Of a DNA stretch of 64,000 nt, positions 16,760-24,058 are shown piece after piece. The stretch is taken from NCBI RefSeq assembly GCF_030149425.1, contig NZ_JASBRQ010000044.1, positions 62,001-126,000 on the forward strand. The letters run 5' to 3'. How positions within the stretch are numbered: the stretch's first letter is position 1; every line of letters begins with the position of its first letter. Source of the stretch: Maricaulis sp. GTDB taxonomy: Bacteria > Pseudomonadota > Alphaproteobacteria > Caulobacterales > Maricaulaceae. Under the pieces are notes generated by a model. The model did not search any database. It saw nothing but the letters and a program-made list of their open reading frames with translations, and was not told the DNA's origin. Both the position numbers and the translations under genes were made by a program.

Positions 16760-16846
16760 TTCGTTCTGGAAAAGCGGCCGGCTTGGCAAGCCGCCATCGC
16801 TTTGATTATATACCAATACAACAATACTACTGGGGATCGATCGACG

Positions 16847-18748
16847 ATGCAGGTTTTGCAAAAACTGAAACCCTCCATCCTGTCCAGCCTGACAGCACTC
16901 TGCCTGACAACAGCCGCCTGCGCCCAGCCAGCGCAGAACGCTGGCATTGCCGACAGCGATCGCGGCCCGCAGGACGAGATCATCTATTTCGTTCTGCCCG
17001 ACCGGTTTGAGAACGCCAACCCCGAAAACGACCGCGGCGGCATCGATGGCAACCGCATGCAGCACGGCTTCGACCCGACCGATACCGGCTTTTTTCATGG
17101 CGGCGACCTTGCCGGCCTGACCGCGCGGCTCGACTATATCCAGGGCCTGGGCGCCACTGCCGTCTGGCTGACACCGATCTTCCACAACAAGGCGGTCCAG
17201 GGCGAAGACGACTGGGCCTCGGCTGGCTATCACGGCTATTGGGTCACTGACTTCTCGCGCCCGGACGCCCACCTGGGCACACGGGAAGAGTTCCGCGCTT
17301 TCGTCGATGCCGCCCATGCTCGCGGCATGCGGGTTTATATGGACATCATCACCAATCACACCGCCGATGTGATCGCCTATCGCGAATGCCACGACCCGTC
17401 CTCCGCTCTCTATATCGACCCGCAAGGCCCCTGCCCCTATCGCTCGCGCGCCGATTACCCGTTCACCACGCGCGGCGATGCAGACGGCGAGCCGATCAAT
17501 GACGGCTTTCTGGGCGACGACCCGGCACACCTGACGGACGAGAACTTTGCCCGCCTGACTGATCCGGACTTCGCCTACACCCCCTTCTACCCGGTTGCAG
17601 ACGAGCGCGGCGCGCTGGTGCCGGCCTGGCTCAATGACATGACCCTCTACCACAACCGCGGCGACAGTTTCTGGTGGGGCGAAAGCGCGCTCTATGGCGA
17701 TTTTGTCGGCCTCGATGACCTCAACACCGAGCACCCGGTGGTCGTCGAGGGCATGATCGAGATCTACAAGGAATGGATCACCGAATTCCGCATTGACGGC
17801 TTCCGCATCGACACGGTGAAGCATGTCCGGCCGGAATTCTGGGCCGAATTCACCCCGGCCATTATCGAACACGCCCATGACCTTGGCATCGATCACTTCT
17901 TTGTTTTTGGCGAGGTCAATGTGACGGGCAATGGCGCCACAATCGAGGCCGGACAACTGACCCGCTTCACCCAGGAAGGCGGCATGCCCTCCGTGCTCGA
18001 CTTTGCGGTTCAGCAAGCGATCCAGGAGGTGGTTATCGATGGCCGGCCCGGCGAGCTGTTCGAGCACGTGTTCAATTTCGACCATTCCTATGCCGGTGGC
18101 GCCGAGACCGGCCTGATCCTGCCAACCTTCGTGTCCAACCACGATATGGGCCGGTTTGCCGGCTTCCTGCAGGACGCCGCCCCTGGCATGGCGGACGAGG
18201 AACGCTTCGCCCGCGTGCGCCTGGCCCATGCGATGATGATGTTCATGCGCGGCATTCCGACAATCTATTACGGTGACGAGCAGGGCTTTGTGTCCGATGG
18301 ACATGATCGCGGCGCCCGCGAGAACATGTTCGCCAGCCAGGTCGAGAGCTATAATGACAATGACCTGATCGGCACGGACGCGACGACAGCAGACGCGAAT
18401 TTCGACACCCGCCATCCGCTCTACCGGTCCCTGGCACAGATGGCCGCGATCCGCACCGCCACCCCGGCCCTGCGCCGCGGACAGCAGATCGTCCGATTTG
18501 CCGGTCGCGAGGACGGGATCATTGCCCTGTCGCGCCTGCATGAAGAAAGCGGCGAGGAAGTCATCATTGTCTTTAATGCCGAGCAGGAGCCTGTGACGAT
18601 GAATATCACGGTCGATGGCCGCTCCACGGCCTGGGAAGGCCTGGCCGGAGGCTGTGAGACCAGTAGTCGCACCACAGCCAGCTATGCTGTAACCGTACCG
18701 CCGCTTGACTTCATCGTCTGCCGGTCAAGCTGGGTGGGGGATGATTAA
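16847..18748 (+). CDS. Exported alpha-amylase (GH13), probable lipoprotein
   Basis: A 633-residue GH13 enzyme. The N-terminal export signal ends in LTTAACAQ, compatible with a lipobox (Cys near residue 25) or a normal signal peptide. The (beta/alpha)8 motifs are intact: DIITNHTAD, the nucleophile Asp322 in GFRIDTVKH, the general acid Glu356 in FGEVN, and Asp433 in SNHDMGR. It should cut starch or maltodextrins in the periplasm or on the cell surface before uptake by the TonB-dependent receptor. The ATG at 16847 follows GGGGA; a longer frame begins at 16802 within AT-rich promoter sequence. The last eight bases overlap the DUF427 gene. Confidence 0.92.
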   Translation: MQVLQKLKPSILSSLTALCLTTAACAQPAQNAGIADSDRGPQDEIIYFVLPDRFENANPENDRGGIDGNRMQHGFDPTDTGFFHGGDLAGLTARLDYIQGLGATAVWLTPIFHNKAVQGEDDWASAGYHGYWVTDFSRPDAHLGTREEFRAFVDAAHARGMRVYMDIITNHTADVIAYRECHDPSSALYIDPQGPCPYRSRADYPFTTRGDADGEPINDGFLGDDPAHLTDENFARLTDPDFAYTPFYPVADERGALVPAWLNDMTLYHNRGDSFWWGESALYGDFVGLDDLNTEHPVVVEGMIEIYKEWITEFRIDGFRIDTVKHVRPEFWAEFTPAIIEHAHDLGIDHFFVFGEVNVTGNGATIEAGQLTRFTQEGGMPSVLDFAVQQAIQEVVIDGRPGELFEHVFNFDHSYAGGAETGLILPTFVSNHDMGRFAGFLQDAAPGMADEERFARVRLAHAMMMFMRGIPTIYYGDEQGFVSDGHDRGARENMFASQVESYNDNDLIGTDATTADANFDTRHPLYRSLAQMAAIRTATPALRRGQQIVRFAGREDGIIALSRLHEESGEEVIIVFNAEQEPVTMNITVDGRSTAWEGLAGGCETSSRTTASYAVTVPPLDFIVCRSSWVGDD

Positions 18749-19325
18749 GCTACCCGACAAAGCCGCCCTGCTGCGCCAGGCCCAGCCCGGCCGCGCGCAC
18801 TGGCCCGCGCGCCCGGCAGACCTCACTCCGGAACCTGCAGCGCCCGGTGAAGAGTCGGTCTGGGATTATCCGCGGCCGCCGGTCATTCGGCCCGCCGGGG
18901 CAAGCGTGCGCATCGAATTTGGCGGCGAAATCATCGCCCACTCCGACCGCGCCGTGAAAGTCTGCGAAACCGCCGGAGCGCCGGTCTACTACATCCCGCC
19001 CGATGATATCGCGATGGAGTTTATGGAGCCGCGTTCGCACGCCATCAGCGTATGCGAGTGGAAGGGCGCAGCGATCTATTACGATATTGTCGCCGGCGGC
19101 CGCCGCGCTCATGAAGCCGCATTCAGCTACCCCGATCCGTTCGATGATCTGGACGAAGGCTATGCCGCAATCGCCGGCTGGCTCGGCTTTTACGCCGGAC
19201 GGGTAGACGCCGCCTGGCTTGGCGAAGAGCGGGCACGCCCCCAGGATGGCGGCCTCTATGCCGGCTGGGTCACATCCAACATCAAGGGCCCCATCAAAGG
19301 CGGACCGGGCACCGGCCACTGGTAG
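18741..19325 (+). CDS. DUF427 domain protein
   Basis: A 194-residue protein with a DUF427 domain at about residues 48-145: VRIEFGGEIIAHSDRA, then VYYIPPDDI, CEWKGAAIYYDI and AFSYPDPFDDL. The domain is a small beta-rich fold of unknown biochemical role, common in Proteobacteria and Actinobacteria. The ATG at 18741 overlaps the amylase stop region and follows GGTGGGGG. The coupling suggests co-transcription with amylase but not a shared function. It is tail-to-tail with the MFS gene, 15 bases apart. Confidence 0.85.
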   Translation: MIKLPDKAALLRQAQPGRAHWPARPADLTPEPAAPGEESVWDYPRPPVIRPAGASVRIEFGGEIIAHSDRAVKVCETAGAPVYYIPPDDIAMEFMEPRSHAISVCEWKGAAIYYDIVAGGRRAHEAAFSYPDPFDDLDEGYAAIAGWLGFYAGRVDAAWLGEERARPQDGGLYAGWVTSNIKGPIKGGPGTGHW

Positions 19326-19340
19326 TTCGCGTCACCGAAC

Positions 19341-20852
19341 TCACCCCTCCGCCGACCGGGCCGCTGCCCGCCCCGGCACGAAGACCAGCGACAGCGCACC
19401 GAGCGCCATTGAGCCCGCTGCGACCAGGAAGGTGTAGATCGCCTCATTGCCGAGGAAATTGACCAGCACCGACCCGATCACGCCAGCCACAACCATTTGC
19501 GGCAGGACGATGAAGAAATTGAAGATACCCATATAGATGCCCATCTTCTCCGCCGGCAGGGCGTCAGACAGAATGGCGTAGGGCATCGTCAGGATAGACC
19601 CCCAGGCGATCCCGACACCGACCATGGACAACATCAGGAGCTGGGGATCGCGCACCAGCCAGAAAGAGGCGAAGGCGGCCGCACCGGCGACCAGGCCGAG
19701 CGCATGGGCAAGACGCCGATTGATAAGCTTGGTGACCAGAGGCAACAGCAAAGCCCAGAGCATCGAGACGATATTGTAGACAGCGAACAACACCCCGACC
19801 CAATTGCCCGCTTCCTGGTAACCGGAAGAGGCCGGATCCGGTGACCCGTAGTGATGCGCGGCGACAGCGGGAACCGCATAGACCCACATGATGAAGAGCG
19901 CGAACCAGGAGAAGAATTGCACCACAGCGAGCCGGCGCATCAGTCGCGGCATGGTCACCAGATCGCTGATGATATGACTGACCACATTGTCGGTCCGGTC
20001 GCGCATTTTCGCCAGCGCGTGGCCCAGGAAGAGCAAGGCCAAGCCACCGGCTGTCGCCGTCAGCACATATAGCTCGGGGCGCATGCCGAAAGCATGGATA
20101 GCGTAGCTGCCGAGACCCGCGACCATGGCCAGCGAGAAGGCATTGGCGAAGAAGTAGACCGGCGAACGCGGCTTCGCGTCAGAAGCCGCCGCCCGGCCAA
20201 CGCCGGACGCGGCATTGAACTTCGCCATCTCCTCGGGGGAATACTCCTTCGACGAAATGATGGTCCAGCCGATTGCCAGGAATAGCGCGACGCCGCCGAT
20301 ATAGAAGGAATAGCGCACCGTATCCGGCACCACGCCGGGCGCCGCCTCATTGGCCACACCGAGCTGGGTCAGGACGAAGGGAGCCACCGACGCCAACCCC
20401 GCCCCGGCACCGATGAAGATGGTCTGCATGGCAAACCCCCGGGTGCGCTGACGGCTGGGCAGCATATCGCCGACATAGGCCCGGAAGGGCTCCATGGAAA
20501 CGTTGATGGAGGCATCCAGCACCCAGAGCATGACCACGGCGGCCCAGAGATAGGGCGAGTTGGGCATGATGAAGAGCGCCAGCGTGGTCAGGATCGCGCC
20601 GGCCAGGAAATAGGGCCTGCGCCGACCCAGCGGCCCCCAGGTGCGGTCGGAGAAATGCCCGATCAGGGGCTGTACGATCAGCCCGGTGACCGGACCGGCC
20701 AGCCAGTAGATCGCCAGATTGGAAACATCGGCGCCGAGGGTCTGGAAAATGCGGCTGACATTGGCCCCCTGAAGGGCGAAGGCCATCTGGATCCCGAAGA
20801 ATCCGAACGACATATTGAATATCTGCCAGAAGCCGAGCTGCGGCTTTTGCAT
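19341..20852 (-). CDS. MFS sugar transporter of the maltose/sucrose (SLC45-like) type
   Basis: A 503-residue, twelve-helix permease. The MFS motif between helices 2 and 3 reads GHFSDRTWGPLGRRRPYFLAG, typical of the glycoside-importing branch that includes the Caulobacter maltose transporter MalY. The central loop is at about residues 200-235. It probably brings maltose or maltodextrins across the inner membrane. The ATG at 20852 follows GGAGAGGG, favouring it over upstream starts. Divergent from the LacI regulator, with TTTGC-type sites in the 262-base gap. Confidence 0.88.
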   Translation of the reverse strand: MQKPQLGFWQIFNMSFGFFGIQMAFALQGANVSRIFQTLGADVSNLAIYWLAGPVTGLIVQPLIGHFSDRTWGPLGRRRPYFLAGAILTTLALFIMPNSPYLWAAVVMLWVLDASINVSMEPFRAYVGDMLPSRQRTRGFAMQTIFIGAGAGLASVAPFVLTQLGVANEAAPGVVPDTVRYSFYIGGVALFLAIGWTIISSKEYSPEEMAKFNAASGVGRAAASDAKPRSPVYFFANAFSLAMVAGLGSYAIHAFGMRPELYVLTATAGGLALLFLGHALAKMRDRTDNVVSHIISDLVTMPRLMRRLAVVQFFSWFALFIMWVYAVPAVAAHHYGSPDPASSGYQEAGNWVGVLFAVYNIVSMLWALLLPLVTKLINRRLAHALGLVAGAAAFASFWLVRDPQLLMLSMVGVGIAWGSILTMPYAILSDALPAEKMGIYMGIFNFFIVLPQMVVAGVIGSVLVNFLGNEAIYTFLVAAGSMALGALSLVFVPGRAAARSAEG

Positions 20853-20863
20853 AACCCTCTCCC

Positions 20864-20895
20864 CATTTGCATATTTTTGCGGATATTGCGGCAAG
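20864..20895. promoter_or_regulatory. Cluster of TTTGC half-sites upstream of MFS transporter
   Basis: The stretch holds TTTGCAT, TTTTTGCGG and ATTGCGG in close succession, 12-43 bases upstream of the transporter ATG. They resemble halves of the TTTGCGCAAA sequence found near the LacI gene start and are candidate weak operator sites. Part of this stretch (20874-20895) recurs near-identically at 34474-34495. Confidence 0.35.
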
Positions 20896-21081
20896 AGGGC
20901 GACGGTGTCGAGCGATAAATAATATTACGCAGATTCCGCATATTAGAGCACAGAACAAGATGAAAACCACGTCGGACTTGATCCTGAACCAGTTTTGAGA
21001 GCAGGATTACGATGCAAAACTTTTCACGCCGATACGATTCGCCGCGCTTGAAATGTCCAGGCAAATCACGGCATTTGCCTA

Positions 21082-21091
21082 TTTGCGCAAA
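21082..21091. promoter_or_regulatory. TTTGCGCAAA palindrome, candidate autoregulatory LacI operator
   Basis: A perfect ten-base palindrome with a central CG dinucleotide, typical for LacI-family operators, 24 bases upstream of the LacI-type start codon. Near-identical copies occur before the TonB-dependent receptor (TTTGCGCAAC, 24000-24009) and the second alpha-glucosidase (TTTACGCAAA, 30338-30347). Confidence 0.55.
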
Positions 21092-21114
21092 AATGGCTCA
21101 AGAGCGCTGAAATC

Positions 21115-22128
21115 ATGACGAAAAAAACCACCCGCCTCGAAGATCTCGCCAAGAAGGCCGGCGTCTCCGTCTCGACCGCATCGCGAGCGCTGAATGACAG
21201 CCCGTCGGTCAATATGCGCACCAAGCAGGCCATCTGGAAACTGGCGCGGGAGATGGACTACCCCTTCCGCCGCCACATGCCGGCGGGCCCGATCGGCGCC
21301 AAGGCGACCGTGTCGGTCGTGGTACCACGACCCCAGGGCCGCGATACACGCCTGTCCGACCCCTTCCTGCTGGAGTTATTGGCCGGGATCGGCGATGCCG
21401 CCCGCGACCGCGAATGCGATGTCCACATCAGCCATGTCGCCCCGGCCTCCTATGACGACCTGGTTGTCGCCATGACGACCCACCGCGCCGAGGGCGTCAT
21501 CTTTGTCGGCCAGAGCACACTGCACGGGGCCTTCAACCGGCTGGCGGAAACCGAGGGCCGCTTTGTGGTCTGGGGCGCGGAACTGCCCGAGCAGCGCTAT
21601 TGCTCGATCGGTTCGGATAATGTGCGCGGCGGCCAGCGCGCCAGCGAGCACCTGCTACGCCTGGGCCGCAAGCGGATCGCCTTTATCGGCCAATCGGAAG
21701 CACCGGAAGTCGTGCAACGCTTCCGCGGCTATCAGCAAGCCCTGGAGAACAACGGCAGGGAGCTGATCGACGAGCTCGTCGTCGACACCCATTTCGATAT
21801 TGAGTCGGCAGAAGCCTCGGTCGACGCGCTGATCAAAAACGGGGTCGAGTTCGACGGCATTATCGCCGCCAGTGATGTCATTGCACTCGGCGCCATACGG
21901 GCACTGCAACACGCAGGAAAGCGCGTGCCGGAAGATGTCGCCGTGGTTGGCTACGACAATATTTCGTTCAGCCGCTATGCCAATCCGGCCCTGACCACGG
22001 TCGACCAGGACATGCAGGCCGCCGGCCGGATGATGCTGTCCAAACTGCTCGACTTCCGCGGCCCGCAGGCACGCCGCTCGGAACGCCTGGCGACCGATCT
22101 GATCGTTCGCGAAAGTTGCGGCGGCTAG
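21115..22128 (+). CDS. LacI-family transcriptional regulator of the maltodextrin locus
   Basis: A 337-residue regulator. The N-terminal helix-turn-helix reads RLEDLAKKAGVSVSTASRALND, with a hinge helix near residue 50. The periplasmic-binding-protein-like effector domain follows, with the dimer segment VAVVGYDNISFSRYANPALTTV near residue 280. By position between the transporter and the alpha-glucosidase it corresponds to the mal regulator of Caulobacter. It is expected to repress sugar genes in the absence of maltose-type sugars, through TTTGCGCAAA-like sites. The 3' end overlaps the alpha-glucosidase stop in CTAG. Confidence 0.92.
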   Translation: MTKKTTRLEDLAKKAGVSVSTASRALNDSPSVNMRTKQAIWKLAREMDYPFRRHMPAGPIGAKATVSVVVPRPQGRDTRLSDPFLLELLAGIGDAARDRECDVHISHVAPASYDDLVVAMTTHRAEGVIFVGQSTLHGAFNRLAETEGRFVVWGAELPEQRYCSIGSDNVRGGQRASEHLLRLGRKRIAFIGQSEAPEVVQRFRGYQQALENNGRELIDELVVDTHFDIESAEASVDALIKNGVEFDGIIAASDVIALGAIRALQHAGKRVPEDVAVVGYDNISFSRYANPALTTVDQDMQAAGRMMLSKLLDFRGPQARRSERLATDLIVRESCGG

Positions 22129-23765
22129 GGCGCATTCAACTCCAGCACCACACCGGCATAGGCCGGCAAGACCGCGGACTGCGCCCCGGCCAGATTGACA
22201 CTCTCGATCACACGCGCATGGGGCGGCGCCGCCCAGGCCACCGGCTCGGCAGTCAGGTTGAAAACACACAGAACCGCCTGATCACCAGCCGTCCGGGTGA
22301 ATTCCAGCACGCCCGCAGCCGCACCCTCTGCGACCTGCATGCCACCGCACCGCAAAGCCTCCCAGTCCTGCCGCAGCGCCATCACCCGGCGCGCCCAGTT
22401 CAGGGTTGAGTCCGCATCCACCTCCTGCGCATCGACAGCGAGGGGCAGATGCGCCGGATCAACCGGCAACCAAGGCTCAACCGTCGAGAACCCGGCATGC
22501 GGCTGCGCCGCGCACCAGGGGATCGGCGTGCGCGCACCATCCCGGCCCAGGGTTTGTGGCCAGTTGGCAATCGCTTCGGGGTCCTGCAAACGCTCATAGG
22601 GCACCACCGCCTGCGGCAGCCCGAGCTCCTCACCCTGGTAGATGAAGATATTACCCCGCATCGCTACCAGCAGCAGCAAGCTCATCTCGGCCATCGCCTT
22701 ACGGTCCGCCGGTGAGGCCCAGCGCGACACCGCCCGCGGGGCGTCATGATTGGAGAACGTCCAGGACGGCCAGCCGGCAACCCCATCATCGGGCCAGAGC
22801 TCAACACCGCGGCGCACCAGATCGGCCTCGAGCTGGTCGGCATAGAGATAGAGAAAGCCATAAGCGCTGTGCAGCCGCCCGGGCGGACGCGTGTAAAGCT
22901 CCATCTCGTCGAGCGCGCGCTCGCCACCGACTTCAGCCACCAGGAAACGATCGCCATATTCCTCCGCCAGCGCCCGGACCTCCTCCAGGAAAACCGGAAT
23001 GTCGGGATGGGACTGGTTGTAATAGTGATGCTGGAAGTCGAAGGGCCGCGTCCGCTTGCCACCCGCGTCGCGCACAGGCGGGTTATCGCGTAGCGACGGG
23101 TCGTGCATCATGAAGTTCACCGCATCCATTCGGATGCCGTCAACGCCACGATCAAGCCAGAAGCGCATGGTGTCGAGAATTTCAGCCTGCACCTCGCCAT
23201 TATGAACGTTGAGATCGGGCTGCTCGGGCAAGAAATTGTGCAGATAGTACTGACCGCGGCGCGCATCCCATGTCCAGGACGGGCCGCCAAAAACGGATTG
23301 CCAGTTATTCGGCGGCGAACCGTCCGGCTTGGGGTCGGCCCAGACATACCAGTCCGCCTTGTCACCCTCACGACCGGCGCGGCTCTGCTCGAACCAGTCA
23401 TGGGCATCAGACGTATGCGAATAGACCTGGTCGATAATGACGCGAAGCCCCAGCGCATGCGCCTTGCGCAATAGCTCGTCGAAATCCGCCAAAACGCCGA
23501 AAATCGGATCAACATCGCGATAATCAGCGACGTCATAGCCGAAATCGCGCATCGGCGAGGTAAAGAAGGGCGAGATCCAGATCGCATCGACACCGAGGCT
23601 GGCAATATAGTCCAGGCGCGCCGTGATGCCGGGCAAGTCACCAACCCCGTCACCATTGGAGTCGGCAAAGCTGCGCGGATAGATCTGGTAGATGACCGCG
23701 CCACGCCACCAGGCCTGTTCGGCCTCGGATGCCATATCCGGCTGGTCGAACGCCTCCAAATTCAT
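22125..23765 (-). CDS. Alpha-glucosidase, GH13 oligo-1,6-glucosidase/AglA-like (first copy)
   Basis: A 546-residue cytoplasmic GH13 enzyme without a signal peptide. Motifs in order: YQIYPRSFADSNGDGVGDL with the DxNxDG calcium loop, GVDAIWISPFF, DQVYSHTSD, the nucleophile Asp in GIRMDAVNF, the acid Glu in VAEVGGE, and SNHDAPR. It hydrolyses maltose or short maltodextrins to glucose. The ATG at 23765 follows GGGAGGGG, so the longer frame to 23801 is rejected. It is about 55-60 percent alike by eye to the second copy at 30382. An 18-base near-palindrome lies 70 bases upstream. Confidence 0.93.
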   Translation of the reverse strand: MNLEAFDQPDMASEAEQAWWRGAVIYQIYPRSFADSNGDGVGDLPGITARLDYIASLGVDAIWISPFFTSPMRDFGYDVADYRDVDPIFGVLADFDELLRKAHALGLRVIIDQVYSHTSDAHDWFEQSRAGREGDKADWYVWADPKPDGSPPNNWQSVFGGPSWTWDARRGQYYLHNFLPEQPDLNVHNGEVQAEILDTMRFWLDRGVDGIRMDAVNFMMHDPSLRDNPPVRDAGGKRTRPFDFQHHYYNQSHPDIPVFLEEVRALAEEYGDRFLVAEVGGERALDEMELYTRPPGRLHSAYGFLYLYADQLEADLVRRGVELWPDDGVAGWPSWTFSNHDAPRAVSRWASPADRKAMAEMSLLLLVAMRGNIFIYQGEELGLPQAVVPYERLQDPEAIANWPQTLGRDGARTPIPWCAAQPHAGFSTVEPWLPVDPAHLPLAVDAQEVDADSTLNWARRVMALRQDWEALRCGGMQVAEGAAAGVLEFTRTAGDQAVLCVFNLTAEPVAWAAPPHARVIESVNLAGAQSAVLPAYAGVVLELNAP

Positions 23766-23834
23766 CTTGCCCCTCCCTGATTTCGCCGGCCAGACCACCA
23801 ACGATCATTCTTTGCAGCAATTCGCTGTCTTGTG

Positions 23835-23852
23835 ATTGCAAAAATTTGCAAT
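23835..23852. promoter_or_regulatory. ATTGCAAA-AA-TTTGCAAT inverted repeat upstream of alpha-glucosidase
   Basis: Eight-base perfect arms around AA, 70 bases upstream of the alpha-glucosidase ATG and in the divergent gap with the TonB-dependent receptor. A further partial site TTTGCAGCAA is at 23811-23820. It is the most symmetrical of the TTTGC-type sites in this locus and a strong operator candidate. The surrounding 290-base gap (23766-24058) is AT-rich and holds no gene. Confidence 0.5.
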
Positions 23853-23999
23853 GTTGCGCTCAAACTGTCAATCCAGTTGTTTCGTCGCTATTATTAGCAA
23901 TATGGCGCGCATTAGGGCGTGTAACAAAAACACCTCACCGGGCATATCTCTAATTTTTTCTCAACATTCGGAGTTGTGCTGATCAATTTTTTTCATTAA

Positions 24000-24009
24000 T
24001 TTGCGCAAC
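24000..24009. promoter_or_regulatory. TTTGCGCAAC operator-like site upstream of TonB-dependent receptor
   Basis: Nine of ten bases match the TTTGCGCAAA palindrome at 21082. It lies 50 bases before the receptor ATG, a position suited to repression by the LacI regulator encoded nearby. Confidence 0.5.
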
Positions 24010-24058
24010 AAGCTAAAGCCGCCAGTTCAAATTGCGGCGCGCTTGAGGGAGGAATTTT

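Noticed and set aside
23766-24058. A small gene or riboswitch in the largest gap
   Set aside because: The region is AT-rich with several TTTGC-type operator sites and no coding frame with a ribosome site; no riboswitch-like conserved structure was recognised.
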